A DNA stretch of 64,000 nt from Shewanella glacialipiscicola (lineage in GTDB: Bacteria > Pseudomonadota > Gammaproteobacteria > Enterobacterales > Shewanellaceae), in the NCBI RefSeq assembly GCF_023283485.1, contig NZ_JAKILU010000018.1:1-64000 (forward strand), written 5' to 3'. The first letter of the stretch is position 1; the number at the start of each line of letters is the position of its first letter. The notes under the pieces were generated by a model, which did no database searches, was not told where the DNA came from, and saw only the letters and a program-made list of their open reading frames with translations. The position numbers and the translations under genes are program-made. This document shows positions 1 to 10,128 of the stretch, one piece after another.

Positions 1-942
1 ACCCCGTTGTGAAAGGTGAATTATCGATTAACGTAAATGTAGTTTGAACAAAGTAGGACATTGACCTTGCTAAACCCGAGGTGACCATATAAGTCCTCGC
101 TTTCGATCTTATCAAAGGTTGGCAGACTATTTTGCTACTCGTTTGCGGCTTAACTGCCAAAGTAAATCAAACTGATGATTTAAGCACTGCCATTCCAGTG
201 ACACGCCACCCCTTTTATTTCACAAGAAGTATCCATGAGGGCTCGACGACGGCATCTGCTGCATACGGAAGTGCAAATGCCGCGATCACATGGATGTGAA
301 AGAGCGGCCATACCGTCAACGGTCACTTACATGCCAATGCTTAATTCAACCAACTCTCCAGTTATCTGTATGCCTTTTTATAAGCATACACTCTGCAAAT
401 TTAACAATGGATGGCTCGTTAAATTAACGTCTATCGCTTTGGTGTTGCGTGCTATTTGATAAAAAGATGCATATTCCGTCTTTGGTTTACTGGGCAACAA
501 CTCACTATTGTTGCGATTCACCATATGCTGTACGCTAGTTTAAATTTTTAATTGATAAACAACACTTAAGCAATTACTTAATCAATCAACGCTAGTTTGG
601 TGTTAGCGAAAATCTCGCTAATAAAATATGGCGATATATAAATAAATCAGGGAAGATCCGCTCTAGAAAAGCGAACAAGGCAAGGAAAAGCTTTCTATAC
701 CTCTCCTTAAAGATGCTCCCCCTCTGAACTAATTGTGATTCAGTCTAAGTTTTCAGAAACTACAAGCTAATAGCTTTATTATTGTTTTTATTAAAATTAA
801 TAATTTATATGCTGTTTGGTAGCAAGTGCCATGGGCGGTAGCGTGCTTACAGATTTGGATAAAAGCACCGCCATTAACTCAAAGCTAAAACCGACCTCCC
901 TGCTTATGAACGAGTAAAACAACCACATTCGTTGGAACCCAC
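1..942. other. Long region without a convincing gene
   Basis: No reading frame here is convincing. The longest frame (235-459, 74 codons) has no recognisable domain and no good ribosome binding site. Two small symmetric elements are visible: TCACAT-GG-ATGTGA at 286-299 and TTAGCGA-aaatc-TCGCTAA at 603-621, the latter a short stem-loop. The octamer GCTAGTTT occurs near 534 and 592. The stretch may be a degraded accessory segment or the regulatory region of the gene starting at 943, but nothing in it can be assigned. Confidence 0.5.
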
Positions 943-1749
943 ATGCAGAATAAAGAAAAAATTGCGGTGTTTATTGATGCCGATAATGCGCCAGCCAAGA
1001 AGTTTGATGTGGTACTCGCTGAGCTTGCAAAACACGGATTAATCAGTATTCGAAAGGCTTATGGTAACTGGAAAAGCCCGAACCTAAAGCCATGGGAAGA
1101 TATCCTGCATGAATATGCCATTCAGCCTATTCAACAATTCGATTTAACCAAAGGTAAAAATGCCAGCGATATTGCTTTAGTTATTGATGCTATGGACATT
1201 CTTTACACTAAAGATATAGACATTATTTGTTTAATATCTTCGGATTGCGACTTTACCCCTTTGGTAACCCGAGCCTTAGCTGACGGCAAAACCGTTTTTG
1301 GTTTCGGAGAACGTAAAGCGCCAGCCGCTTTCGTAAATAGTTGCTCTCGCTTCCTCTACCTTGACGCAGAACATGTTGCAGCTTCTGAAGAAATAGAGGT
1401 GATATCAGAATTAACCCAGCTTCCATCAACGGCACCAGAATCAGTTAGTAAAACCAAGCAAGTTCAGCCTAAAACCGCCACACCGCAGAAATGTAATTTA
1501 AAAAGTGACTCCAAACTGCTCAATATGTTACGTCAAGCCATAGAAGCAACAGAAGAGGAAGATGGCTGGGCGCAACTCGGCCCAATAGGCTCACATATCT
1601 CAAATCACAGCTCTTTCGATCAGCGAAACTATGGATTTAAAAAACTCAGCGACCTATTTGCCGCAATAGATCTCTTCGAAATGCGTAAAACCCACGGCTC
1701 AGTGCTATGGGTAAGATATATAAAAAGAGCAAAGAAGAATAGGAAGTAA
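943..1749 (+). CDS. NYN-domain protein with C-terminal OST-HTH/LOTUS-like domain
   Basis: The 268-residue protein starts with a NYN (LabA/DUF88, PIN-like) fold: VFIDADNAP near residue 10, the acidic strand DIALVIDAMD near 75, and LISSDCDFTPLVTRAL near 97 supply the expected metal-binding aspartates. After a polar linker (about 145-190) comes a C-terminal segment (about 190-262, LLNMLRQAIEATEEEDGW to VLWVRYIKR) that looks like an OST-HTH/LOTUS RNA-binding domain. Family knowledge suggests an RNA-binding or RNA-cleaving role in the cytoplasm; the substrate is unknown. It stands alone, upstream of AT-rich DNA with an unrelated membrane protein gene, so it may belong to an accessory segment. The domain call is firm; the function is open. 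Confidence 0.85.
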   Translation: MQNKEKIAVFIDADNAPAKKFDVVLAELAKHGLISIRKAYGNWKSPNLKPWEDILHEYAIQPIQQFDLTKGKNASDIALVIDAMDILYTKDIDIICLISSDCDFTPLVTRALADGKTVFGFGERKAPAAFVNSCSRFLYLDAEHVAASEEIEVISELTQLPSTAPESVSKTKQVQPKTATPQKCNLKSDSKLLNMLRQAIEATEEEDGWAQLGPIGSHISNHSSFDQRNYGFKKLSDLFAAIDLFEMRKTHGSVLWVRYIKRAKKNRK

Positions 1750-2008
1750 AACCTACTATTAACTTTCAAAAAATTACAAGTGTAAATTAATCAACCTTAC
1801 AAAATCACAACAAAACCATCCCGAAAAAGGCAAATCAACGGACAACTTTGATAACGAAAAATAGAAATTTAACAATGACTTTCTCGTTATATTCACTGTT
1901 TAAATATGCAAAAAACCAAAAGATATGCAAACCCTCGATTAATTTTCTGTATAAAAAATAATAATGACAATAAAGTTAGAACCACTAAAAATCTAAAAAC
2001 ATAAATCA

Positions 2009-3504
2009 ATGGCTAATGAAATGATTAAAAAAATAATAGCGAAAAATGGAAAAGTTTTGACTTAAATGAAACTTTTAATGAAATAAATATCAGTAACACT
2101 ATAAAATCACTTAATGAGTATATTGTAAGTTTAGATTCTTTTTATACAACATATACATCAGATTCTAAAAACTCATTCCTTCGTTATTATCAAAAATTTA
2201 CAGTTGACGCTAATGACAAAGAAAATAGCCAATTTATTAATGAAGCATTATTTTTCGCTAACTATGACGAAAATTCATTAAATGATGATAATGTAATCTT
2301 ATTCTCTAGCCCTATGATTGTGTCTGAACTAAATTGCACTGACATTCCAAGCGATGAAAAAACAAGTTTAGTTAGACTTATCACTTTCATTGGGAGTGAT
2401 AAAAAAATCACAACAAAGAGAACATTATTCAAAAAAAACCTATTTGATGATAAAGATATCACAAAATATGAAGTTCATGATGTCGTATTAGGTTTTATTC
2501 TTCCAAGAAAATGTAATTTCCACTCTATAAAGCTTGTTAGCTTTGACAGACTTCATACAGATCATAATCAACTTGAACGTACACAAAAAGCTTTACAAAA
2601 AGCTACTGATGACTCTTTGATTGAAAATCACAATATTGTAGAAAAGTTAAATGATATCAATTCAATAATAAATCTTGGGTTCGAAAAGTTTAGTTTAATT
2701 GAGAAAGACATACAATTATTGGAACAAAAGAAAAGCTATACTGAAAATAGTCTTGAAAACAATCAAAAATCACTTAGCCAATTGAGTCATGATTTTGAAT
2801 TATCAAGCAAAACATATGAAAAAATACAAAATGACATATCAAAGTTGACGAATAAATTACACAACCTTCAACAACAGACCGATGTAGAATCTGAGAAATA
2901 CAAACGTGAAAAAGAAAAACTTATCAATGTAATGGATGAGTCGCTAAAGGCTAATGACTCTTTGATTTTAATTAACAAAGAACTAAAAGAAGCCAATAAA
3001 GAGAAAAATCTCACAACCCTTGATATGGTTGGACACTCAAATGAAACATCAAAACAACTCAGACCTTATATTCTATTAACCCTACTCACATTCGCCGGTT
3101 TGGCGTGGATGGCTCAATACATTTATAGAAATGGAGAGAATTTTGTCTCTTTAATTCCTTTACTAGCTAATATTAGTACTTTGGATATTCTTATAAGTAG
3201 GCTTCCACTTGTCACAGCTACAATCTTAATAATTGGAGGGTTATCTGGTGTACTAATTTACTTAGTGAAACATATTGTTTCATTGAACACCGAAAAAATG
3301 ACAATGCTAAAAGCAGCAATTCTTGCAGAACAAATTACAAACTCACTTGATTGTAAGGCCATGAGTGAGCAAGATATACTTGAATTTAAGCGTGATACAA
3401 AAATTAAGTTAATCATACAAGTTTTTACTAAAAATGATACTGAACTGAATAAAAATAATAATAATTTAATCATCGAGGCTTTGAAGGCGCTAAATTCAAA
3501 GTAA
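2009..3504 (+). CDS. Coiled-coil membrane protein, apparent frameshift near its start
   Basis: I do not recognise the family. The intact frame runs without a stop from 2029 to 3504, but its first in-frame ATG is only at 2314. The 95 codons before it look like normal protein. An ATG at 2009 (MANEMIKK) enters that frame if the seven-A run at 2027-2033 had one more A or if the reading slips back by one. The joined product would be about 498 residues. From 2314 the visible parts are a globular region, a long Gln/Lys/Glu-rich coiled coil (about residues 85-245 of that 396-residue frame), and two hydrophobic segments (about 250-270 and 293-320). The gene is much richer in A and T than the core genes, which suggests transfer. 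The frameshift could be a sequencing error, real decay or slippage. Confidence 0.6.
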
Positions 3505-3601
3505 TGCAAAGATGGGACAGGATAACTCTTTTAGGTTTAACAGCCGACACCGAGATTACAAAAGTTCACCCTACCCTGCGAAGTTGCTGAAGGGCGTTGG
3601 A

Positions 3602-3828
3602 ATAAATTGCGTGAGTCCGGACATGGATGTCCGGCTAGCTTTCGTAGGTACAGGGACGTTGCCTTCGGAAGCGATAGCAATTTATCCATAAGCCCAAGGC
3701 CAGTATCTAATGCATGTAACTTCGCTAGGGGCGGCAAGGGAGATCCAAGAGGGAATTGCTGTTGATCCCCTCTTGGTCGGGTGTGGGCTGAAACCCCACG
3801 ACTTTAATTCACCTCGGCCGTTAGGCCG
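3602..3828. repeat. Hairpin-rich block, possible repeat element or structured RNA
   Basis: Successive inverted repeats are visible. ATAAATTGC (3602-3610) pairs with GCAATTTAT (3677-3685) and encloses CCGGACAT-GG-ATGTCCGG (3617-3634). CCAAGAGGG (3745-3753) pairs with CCCTCTTGG (3768-3776). GTGGG (3783-3787) pairs with CCCAC (3795-3799). CGGCC-GTTA-GGCCG lies at 3815-3828. No protein is apparent on either strand. The density of stems suggests an intergenic repeat family or a non-coding RNA; the sequence alone cannot separate these. Confidence 0.5.
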
Positions 3829-3850
3829 CAATGACTAACAATGTAGAAAG

Positions 3851-3946
3851 ATGGAACCATCTAACCAACAACAGCAACAGCAACAGCAACAACAGCAAAA
3901 GCAAAAGCAAAAGCAAAAGCAAAAGTATACGATGTTACACTTTTAG
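3851..3946 (+). CDS. Possible 31-residue poly-Gln/Gln-Lys micro-ORF
   Basis: An ATG at 3851 opens a 31-codon frame that ends at TAG 3944-3946. It reads MEPSN, eleven glutamines, alternating Lys-Gln, then YTMLHF. The composition follows from the underlying microsatellite. GTAGAAAG just upstream is only a weak ribosome binding site. This could be chance coding of a repeat, so confidence is low. Confidence 0.15.
   Translation: MEPSNQQQQQQQQQQQKQKQKQKQKYTMLHF
3866..3925. repeat. CAACAG/AAAAGC microsatellite
   Basis: A tract of CAACAG-type units passes directly into five AAAAGC-type units. All units are multiples of three, so length changes by whole units would keep any reading frame. There are no spacers, so it is not a CRISPR. 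Such tracts are prone to slipped-strand length change. Confidence 0.85.
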
Positions 3947-4024
3947 AAATATTTCAGTGCTTAAACCCCAAAAAGTGTAGCTAAGTGCACCTGAAACTTA
4001 CTCACGTGGTTAGACCAAGAAAAC

Positions 4025-4058
4025 AAAACCCCGACTCAGTTACCCGAGTCGGGGTTTT
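4025..4058. terminator. Bidirectional-type terminator downstream of groEL
   Basis: A perfect 13-bp inverted repeat, AAAACCCCGACTC (4025-4037) and GAGTCGGGGTTTT (4046-4058), has an 8-base loop and Ts at the exit on either strand. It lies about 160 bp past the groEL stop and is the only strong terminator between groEL and the rightward genes to its left. Confidence 0.8.
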
Positions 4059-4216
4059 CATTGTTCAATAAAGTGCAGAGCTTTAGAACAGCATAAATTA
4101 TCGCAATCTAGCGCAGGAAAAATCGTTTTAGAGCAAGGCTTTTTGTTGCGACGTGTAGTGTTTTTCTACACGAGTAACAAAGTAACGCAGCTATAAACGA
4201 TTTTAACCAGCTAGGA

Positions 4217-5866
<1,650 letters not shown>

Positions 5867-5911
5867 TTAAATTTTTAATGATTAATTGGAATGTCGAATT
5901 GATGCTGAGGA

Positions 5912-6202
5912 TTAACCCACTACTGCCATCAGGTCAGCTTCTGACAGGATCAAGACTTCTTGACCGTCAATTTTTTCTTTCTTCACGCCGTAACCTTCGT
6001 TGAAGATCACCACGTCGCCCACTTTGACATCCAGTGGTTTAACTGTGCCATTTTCTAAAATACGGCCATTGCCCACAGCGAGGATTTCACCGCGTGTTGA
6101 TTTTTCAGCGGCGCTACCAGTCAGTACTATGCCACCCGCTGAGGTTGATTCAACTTCTAAACGCTTAACGATTACGCGGTCATGTAATGGACGAATATTC
6201 AT
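5912..6202 (-). CDS. groS: Co-chaperonin GroES (Hsp10)
   Basis: The 96-residue co-chaperonin forms the heptameric lid of GroEL. It starts [18 protein letters not shown] and has the mobile loop [20 protein letters not shown] at about residues 19-38, followed by the beta-barrel with [12 protein letters not shown]. The ATG has a clear AGGAGA ribosome binding site. It is the first gene of the groES-groEL operon, with the heat-shock promoter about 90 bp upstream. Confidence 0.99.
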   Translation of the reverse strand: MNIRPLHDRVIVKRLEVESTSAGGIVLTGSAAEKSTRGEILAVGNGRILENGTVKPLDVKVGDVVIFNEGYGVKKEKIDGQEVLILSEADLMAVVG

Positions 6203-6294
6203 CTATGAACTCTCCTAATGATTTGATGCCCTACAAACGAGCCGATTTGTGATTAAAAAAACAGACACCTTAGCCTGCTTCTTTCTTGTGTGAG

Positions 6295-6325
6295 ATATGG
6301 GGCTGATGCTCTCCAGATCCAAGGG
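6295..6325 (-). promoter_or_regulatory. Sigma-32 heat-shock promoter of groES-groEL
   Basis: Read on the minus strand, CCCTTGGA (6325-6318) is followed after 15 bases by CCCCATAT (6302-6295). This is close to the sigma-32 consensus CTTGAA and CCCCATNT. It sits about 93 bp ahead of the groES start. No CIRCE (HrcA) inverted repeat was seen, which agrees with sigma-32 control in gammaproteobacteria. Confidence 0.8.
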
Positions 6326-6427
6326 CATTAATAAAAAAAACTTCACTTTTTTGATGTCAGTTTTTTCAAGTGAGCACAATCCTGCTAGAATCTCGCCTCC
6401 GCTCGCTAATAAGGCACTATTTTTCCC

Positions 6428-7783
6428 ATGAAAGACAGACACGGGCTGCTCACCGCGCCAATTGGTCGTGTACTGCTCAACATGAGCCTCCCCAACTTAA
6501 TTGGCATTATGACCATTTTAGGTTTCAGCCTGGCTGACACTTTTTTTATTAGCCAACTGGGCACCGAAGCCTTAGCAGCCATCAGTTTTACTTTTCCAGT
6601 GACCTTAGTGATATCCAGCATCGCCATTGGGATTGGCGCTGGGGTGTCGACTAATTTAGGCCGGCTTATCGGTTCGGGAAACGCCCATAAGGCAAAGGTA
6701 TTCTTACATGATGCTTTGCTGCTGACCTTTAGCTTAATCGCCAGTTTAGCGGCTCTTGGTAGCATTTTTATCGAGCCATTGTTTCGCCTGCTCGGCGCCA
6801 ACGATGACAGCTTGCCGCTGATCCACGACTATATGATTTTTTGGTATGTCAGTGCGCCGCTGCTGGTATTGCTCATGGTAGGTAACCAAGGATTACGCGC
6901 CACTGGCGATACCCGCTCCCCGGCGATGATTATGACGCTAGCGGCGATTATCAATCTGATCCTCGATCCTTTATTAATTTTTGGGATTGGGCCATTTCCA
7001 CGTTTAGAAATTCAAGGTGCTGCGATTGCGACACTTATAGCTTGGTTAGTGGCGTTATCTTTATCGGGATATCTATTGATTGTTAAGCGTAAAATGCTCG
7101 AATGGACTACTTTTGATATCGATAGAATGCGCGCTAACTGGAGCACCTTAGCCCATATCGCACAACCTGCTGCCTTGATGAACTTAATCAATCCGTTAGC
7201 CAATGCCATTATTATGGCGATGTTGGCACATATCGATCACAGCGCGGTAGCGGCCTTTGGTGCGGGTACTCGCTTAGAGTCGGTATTATTAATCGTGGTG
7301 ATGGCACTGTCGTCGAGCTTAATGCCCTTCATTGCGCAAAACTTAGGTGCAGGGCAACCACACAGAGCGAAAGCAGCGCTGTTGTTGTCGATAAAATTTA
7401 TCTTTATTTTTCAAACCTTACTTTATATTCCACTGATTTTTTTAGCCGAACCTATTGCACATTTATTCAGTACCGATCCGCAGGTTATCGAGTGGCTAAG
7501 TTTTTACATCTTGGTGCTGCCCTGCGCCTATGGGCCATTAGGGATGGTGATTATTGTCGCAACCTCGCTCAATGCCTACCATAGACCGATGAGTTCATTA
7601 GTAATTAATCTGTGCCGCTTAGTGCTGTTGATGCTGCCACTGGCGGCATTGGGATCGTATATTGGCGATGTAAAAGGTTTATTACTGGCGTTACCTATCA
7701 CGAATATTTTAATGGGGGCGGCCTGTTATTGGTTAGCACTGCGGATTTCAGAGCCAACAAAGGTCAGCGCCACCCACGCTTAA
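6428..7783 (+). CDS. MATE family multidrug/cation exporter
   Basis: The 451-residue membrane protein has the two-fold repeated MatE architecture, about 12 hydrophobic segments in two halves split near residue 225. Typical motifs are PNLIGIMTILGFSLADTFFI near the N-terminus and NQGLRATGDTRSPAMIM near residue 157, with a related second-half segment around 255-300. Family members export cationic drugs or metabolites in exchange for Na+ or H+ across the inner membrane. It is divergent from groES and single; the substrate cannot be read from the sequence. The downstream LysR gene is convergent. Confidence 0.93.
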   Translation: MKDRHGLLTAPIGRVLLNMSLPNLIGIMTILGFSLADTFFISQLGTEALAAISFTFPVTLVISSIAIGIGAGVSTNLGRLIGSGNAHKAKVFLHDALLLTFSLIASLAALGSIFIEPLFRLLGANDDSLPLIHDYMIFWYVSAPLLVLLMVGNQGLRATGDTRSPAMIMTLAAIINLILDPLLIFGIGPFPRLEIQGAAIATLIAWLVALSLSGYLLIVKRKMLEWTTFDIDRMRANWSTLAHIAQPAALMNLINPLANAIIMAMLAHIDHSAVAAFGAGTRLESVLLIVVMALSSSLMPFIAQNLGAGQPHRAKAALLLSIKFIFIFQTLLYIPLIFLAEPIAHLFSTDPQVIEWLSFYILVLPCAYGPLGMVIIVATSLNAYHRPMSSLVINLCRLVLLMLPLAALGSYIGDVKGLLLALPITNILMGAACYWLALRISEPTKVSATHA

Positions 7784-7802
7784 TAAGGCATAACAGGGGA
7801 TG

Positions 7803-8780
7803 CTACGGAAAAAGCTGAACATTCTCTGAAAACGCTTTTTTAGAGGCGCGACAAGATGAACGCTTGTCTACCTCAGTACTCATATTGGTCGGTACACCAT
7901 TAGGGGCTAACTCTTGCATTATGTAGTCAATAAAGCGCCTGCTAGCCAAACTTACATAACGCCTTGATGGATAAGCCAAAAAGCACTCACCTTGATAGGC
8001 ATCTATCTCAGGTAATAGCATGATGAGCTCACCGTTTTTAAGGTACTCAGCAACCACTTCAGCCGGTGCATAAACGATACCGCGGCCTTGCAGCGCAAAC
8101 TCAACTGCCACTTCAACACTATTGGAGCAGAAGTTGCCTTTCACTTTCACTTCTTGCTCTGAGCCTATCCATAATTCATTGAAAATTTTGCCATTTGATA
8201 AGCGAAATAACGACACATTATGGGATTCAATTTCTTTAGGCGTTGTGGGCGTACCGTGTGCGGCTAGATATTGCGGGCTGGCATAAAAACGCAGTTCGGT
8301 GGTGAATATTGTGCGTACCACTAAATCTAAGGTGTCTAAAGCCGGTTCAACCACAAAGGCGACGTCGAGATTGTGTTTGACCATATCGACCGATTCTGAA
8401 CTGTGGATCACTTCTAACGTAAGTTTAGGATGCATATCCATAAAGCGAAAAATGGCTTGCATTAAGGTTTTCATGCTGTGGATAGGGAACATTTGAATGC
8501 GTAAATGTCCACTGAGTTCAGCATCGTCGTTAGTCATTTCGAATAGGGTTTCGTCGAGCTGAGCCAAAATATTCTGCGAACGCTGGTAGAAATGACTGCC
8601 CGCCGACGTGAGCGTCATAGAGCGACTCTGACGGTGGAACAATTTAATGTTCAGCTCATCTTCCAAGGCCTGCAAACGCCGACTGACAGTCGATTTAGGT
8701 AAGTTAAGTAAATCAGCCGCTTCAATCAAACTACCGGTTTCAGCAATTCGGTGAAATAACGCCAAGTCCTCTGTCTTCAT
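7803..8780 (-). CDS. LysR-family transcriptional regulator
   Basis: The protein of about 325 residues has an N-terminal winged helix-turn-helix (MKTEDLALFHRIAETGSLIE, then LPKSTVSRRLQALE) and a C-terminal effector-binding domain with FRLSNGKIFNELW and GRGIVYAPAEVVAEYL. I placed the start at the ATG at 8780, where LysR proteins usually begin and where AAGG lies upstream; an upstream in-frame start at 8825 would add 15 atypical residues. It converges on the MATE gene and has no obvious divergent partner. The fold is closest to CrgA/AaeR-like LysR regulators; target and effector are unknown. Confidence 0.93.
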   Translation of the reverse strand: MKTEDLALFHRIAETGSLIEAADLLNLPKSTVSRRLQALEDELNIKLFHRQSRSMTLTSAGSHFYQRSQNILAQLDETLFEMTNDDAELSGHLRIQMFPIHSMKTLMQAIFRFMDMHPKLTLEVIHSSESVDMVKHNLDVAFVVEPALDTLDLVVRTIFTTELRFYASPQYLAAHGTPTTPKEIESHNVSLFRLSNGKIFNELWIGSEQEVKVKGNFCSNSVEVAVEFALQGRGIVYAPAEVVAEYLKNGELIMLLPEIDAYQGECFLAYPSRRYVSLASRRFIDYIMQELAPNGVPTNMSTEVDKRSSCRASKKAFSENVQLFP

Positions 8781-8991
8781 TTTTACCTTAAACTCAATCT
8801 CATTATGTGAGACTGATGTTCCCAAAGCATTCCGTTTATTGCAACTAATTTTACTGCTATCTTCACGCCCTGTTATTCGAGTCGGCCATGCGGACTGGGT
8901 TATTTAACCATTACCCTACAGACCGACTCAGTGCTTTATCCCAAATGCTTCCCGGCGCGGCCGACCAGTCTCGATAACAGGAGCTGGTTGG

Positions 8992-9579
8992 TCATTTATT
9001 GTTAAGGTCTGTGTCTATCGGTTTATTCGTGATTTGATGGCTAGTCGGTTTGATATCACTAGCATCGACGTTATGTTCGGTCTTATCTTCAAAATCGCCC
9101 TCAAACACATTACCGTCTTTTTTAGCACTATCATCAAATGGTGCTCCGCCAAATGGGTCCTGCGGTTTAGGGCCGAAGGGACTTTGTCCCGCTTGAAAGC
9201 CACCGTGTAAACCTGCAACAACTCGTAATTGCATACGCTTAAATAACAATGCCGCAATTGGCTTACGGGTGAGTGGGGTCAAGAATAACAAGCCAATGGC
9301 GTCGGTCACAAAACCGGGGATCACGAGTAGGATACCGGCCATAGCTAACATCATGCCTTCGACGATTTCTTGCCCCGGCGCTTCACCACGGGCGAGTTTT
9401 TGTTGTACTTGCATTAGCGTGCTTAAGCCCTGACTACGGACCAAAGAAACACCAAGCACTGCAGTAAACAGTACTAAACCTATGGTCGTCCACGTGCCTA
9501 GCACTTCACCCACTCGAATAAGCACCGACAGCTCAATAACCGGGATCAGCACAAACAGTAAAAAAATAATAAAAAACAT
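8992..9579 (-). CDS. fxsA: FxsA family inner-membrane protein
   Basis: The 195-residue protein begins MFFIIFLLFVLIPVIELSVL and has the FxsA core: GEVLGTWTTIGLVLFTAVLG, the EAPGQEIVEGMMLAMAGILL segment and the IPGFVTDAIGLLFLTPLTR motif, giving about three or four membrane segments in residues 1-110. The last 85 residues are polar and probably cytoplasmic. In E. coli FxsA overexpression relieves F-plasmid exclusion of phage T7; its normal role is unclear. The start has GAGG five bases upstream. In E. coli fxsA lies next to aspA-dcuA-cutA-dsbD; here aspA and the dcu gene are 19 kb away. Confidence 0.92.
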   Translation of the reverse strand: MFFIIFLLFVLIPVIELSVLIRVGEVLGTWTTIGLVLFTAVLGVSLVRSQGLSTLMQVQQKLARGEAPGQEIVEGMMLAMAGILLVIPGFVTDAIGLLFLTPLTRKPIAALLFKRMQLRVVAGLHGGFQAGQSPFGPKPQDPFGGAPFDDSAKKDGNVFEGDFEDKTEHNVDASDIKPTSHQITNKPIDTDLNNK

Positions 9580-9789
9580 ACCGACCTCAGCTTTCTCTGA
9601 CTATTTCTGTAAACTAAATGGGGACTATCCGGTCTTAATTCAAGCTAAAGCAATCAACGACGCTTCTAAAGGACACAAACAACTGCTATTTAGCTCACTC
9701 TTTTGTGAACGCGCTAATGTATGAGACCATTAAAACACGTAAAGTAGCTTAACGGAGTTAGCTTAAGTGAATTTTAAGCGCCTTAAGAG

Positions 9790-10128
9790 ATGAAAACTAA
9801 CAACATGCAGCATCAGTATTTAGTGGTTAGCACGACCTGCCCCGATGAAGAACAAGCGAATACTTTGGCGCGGGCGTTAATTGAATCACGTATTGCCGCT
9901 TGTGTGCATATCTCAGCCCCAATACGTTCCATGTATATTTGGGAAGGTAAAACCTGTGACGAACAAGAATTTAGCCTACAGATTAAATGCTTACAGAGTC
10001 GATATACAGAATTAGAGCAACTTGTGCTTAGGCTTCACCCTTATCAAGTACCCGAAATTATTGCCGTGCCTGTGACCCACGGGTTGCCAGCTTACTTAGA
10101 TTGGATAAAAGACAACACGCAGCCATGA
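9790..10128 (+). CDS. cutA: Divalent-cation tolerance protein CutA
   Basis: The small trimeric PII-like cytoplasmic protein (112 residues) has the family landmarks VVSTTCPDEEQANTLARALI, the conserved AACVHI segment, YIWEGK, and the C-terminal HPYQVPEIIAVPV. CutA has been linked to copper and divalent-ion tolerance, but its molecular role is debated. Its stop overlaps the dsbD start by four bases (ATGA), so the two are probably translationally coupled, as in E. coli. Confidence 0.97.
   Translation: MKTNNMQHQYLVVSTTCPDEEQANTLARALIESRIAACVHISAPIRSMYIWEGKTCDEQEFSLQIKCLQSRYTELEQLVLRLHPYQVPEIIAVPVTHGLPAYLDWIKDNTQP

Larger units (their letters stand above)
3505..4216. other. 712-bp intergenic region with hairpins, a microsatellite and a terminator
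   Basis: No conventional gene is present. From left to right it holds a hairpin-rich block (about 3602-3828), a CAACAG/AAAAGC repeat tract inside a tiny open frame, and a perfect inverted repeat that fits a terminator (4025-4058). Each is listed separately. Confidence 0.6.

Noticed and set aside
235..459. 74-codon frame at the left end
   Set aside because: Odd composition, no domain, no good ribosome binding site; probably chance.
541..640. Repeated GCTAGTTT and stem-loop as an integron attC site
   Set aside because: No recognisable attC core sites and no integrase or cassette structure nearby.
3866..3925. Repeat tract considered as CRISPR
   Set aside because: Units are six bases long with no spacers; it is a microsatellite.
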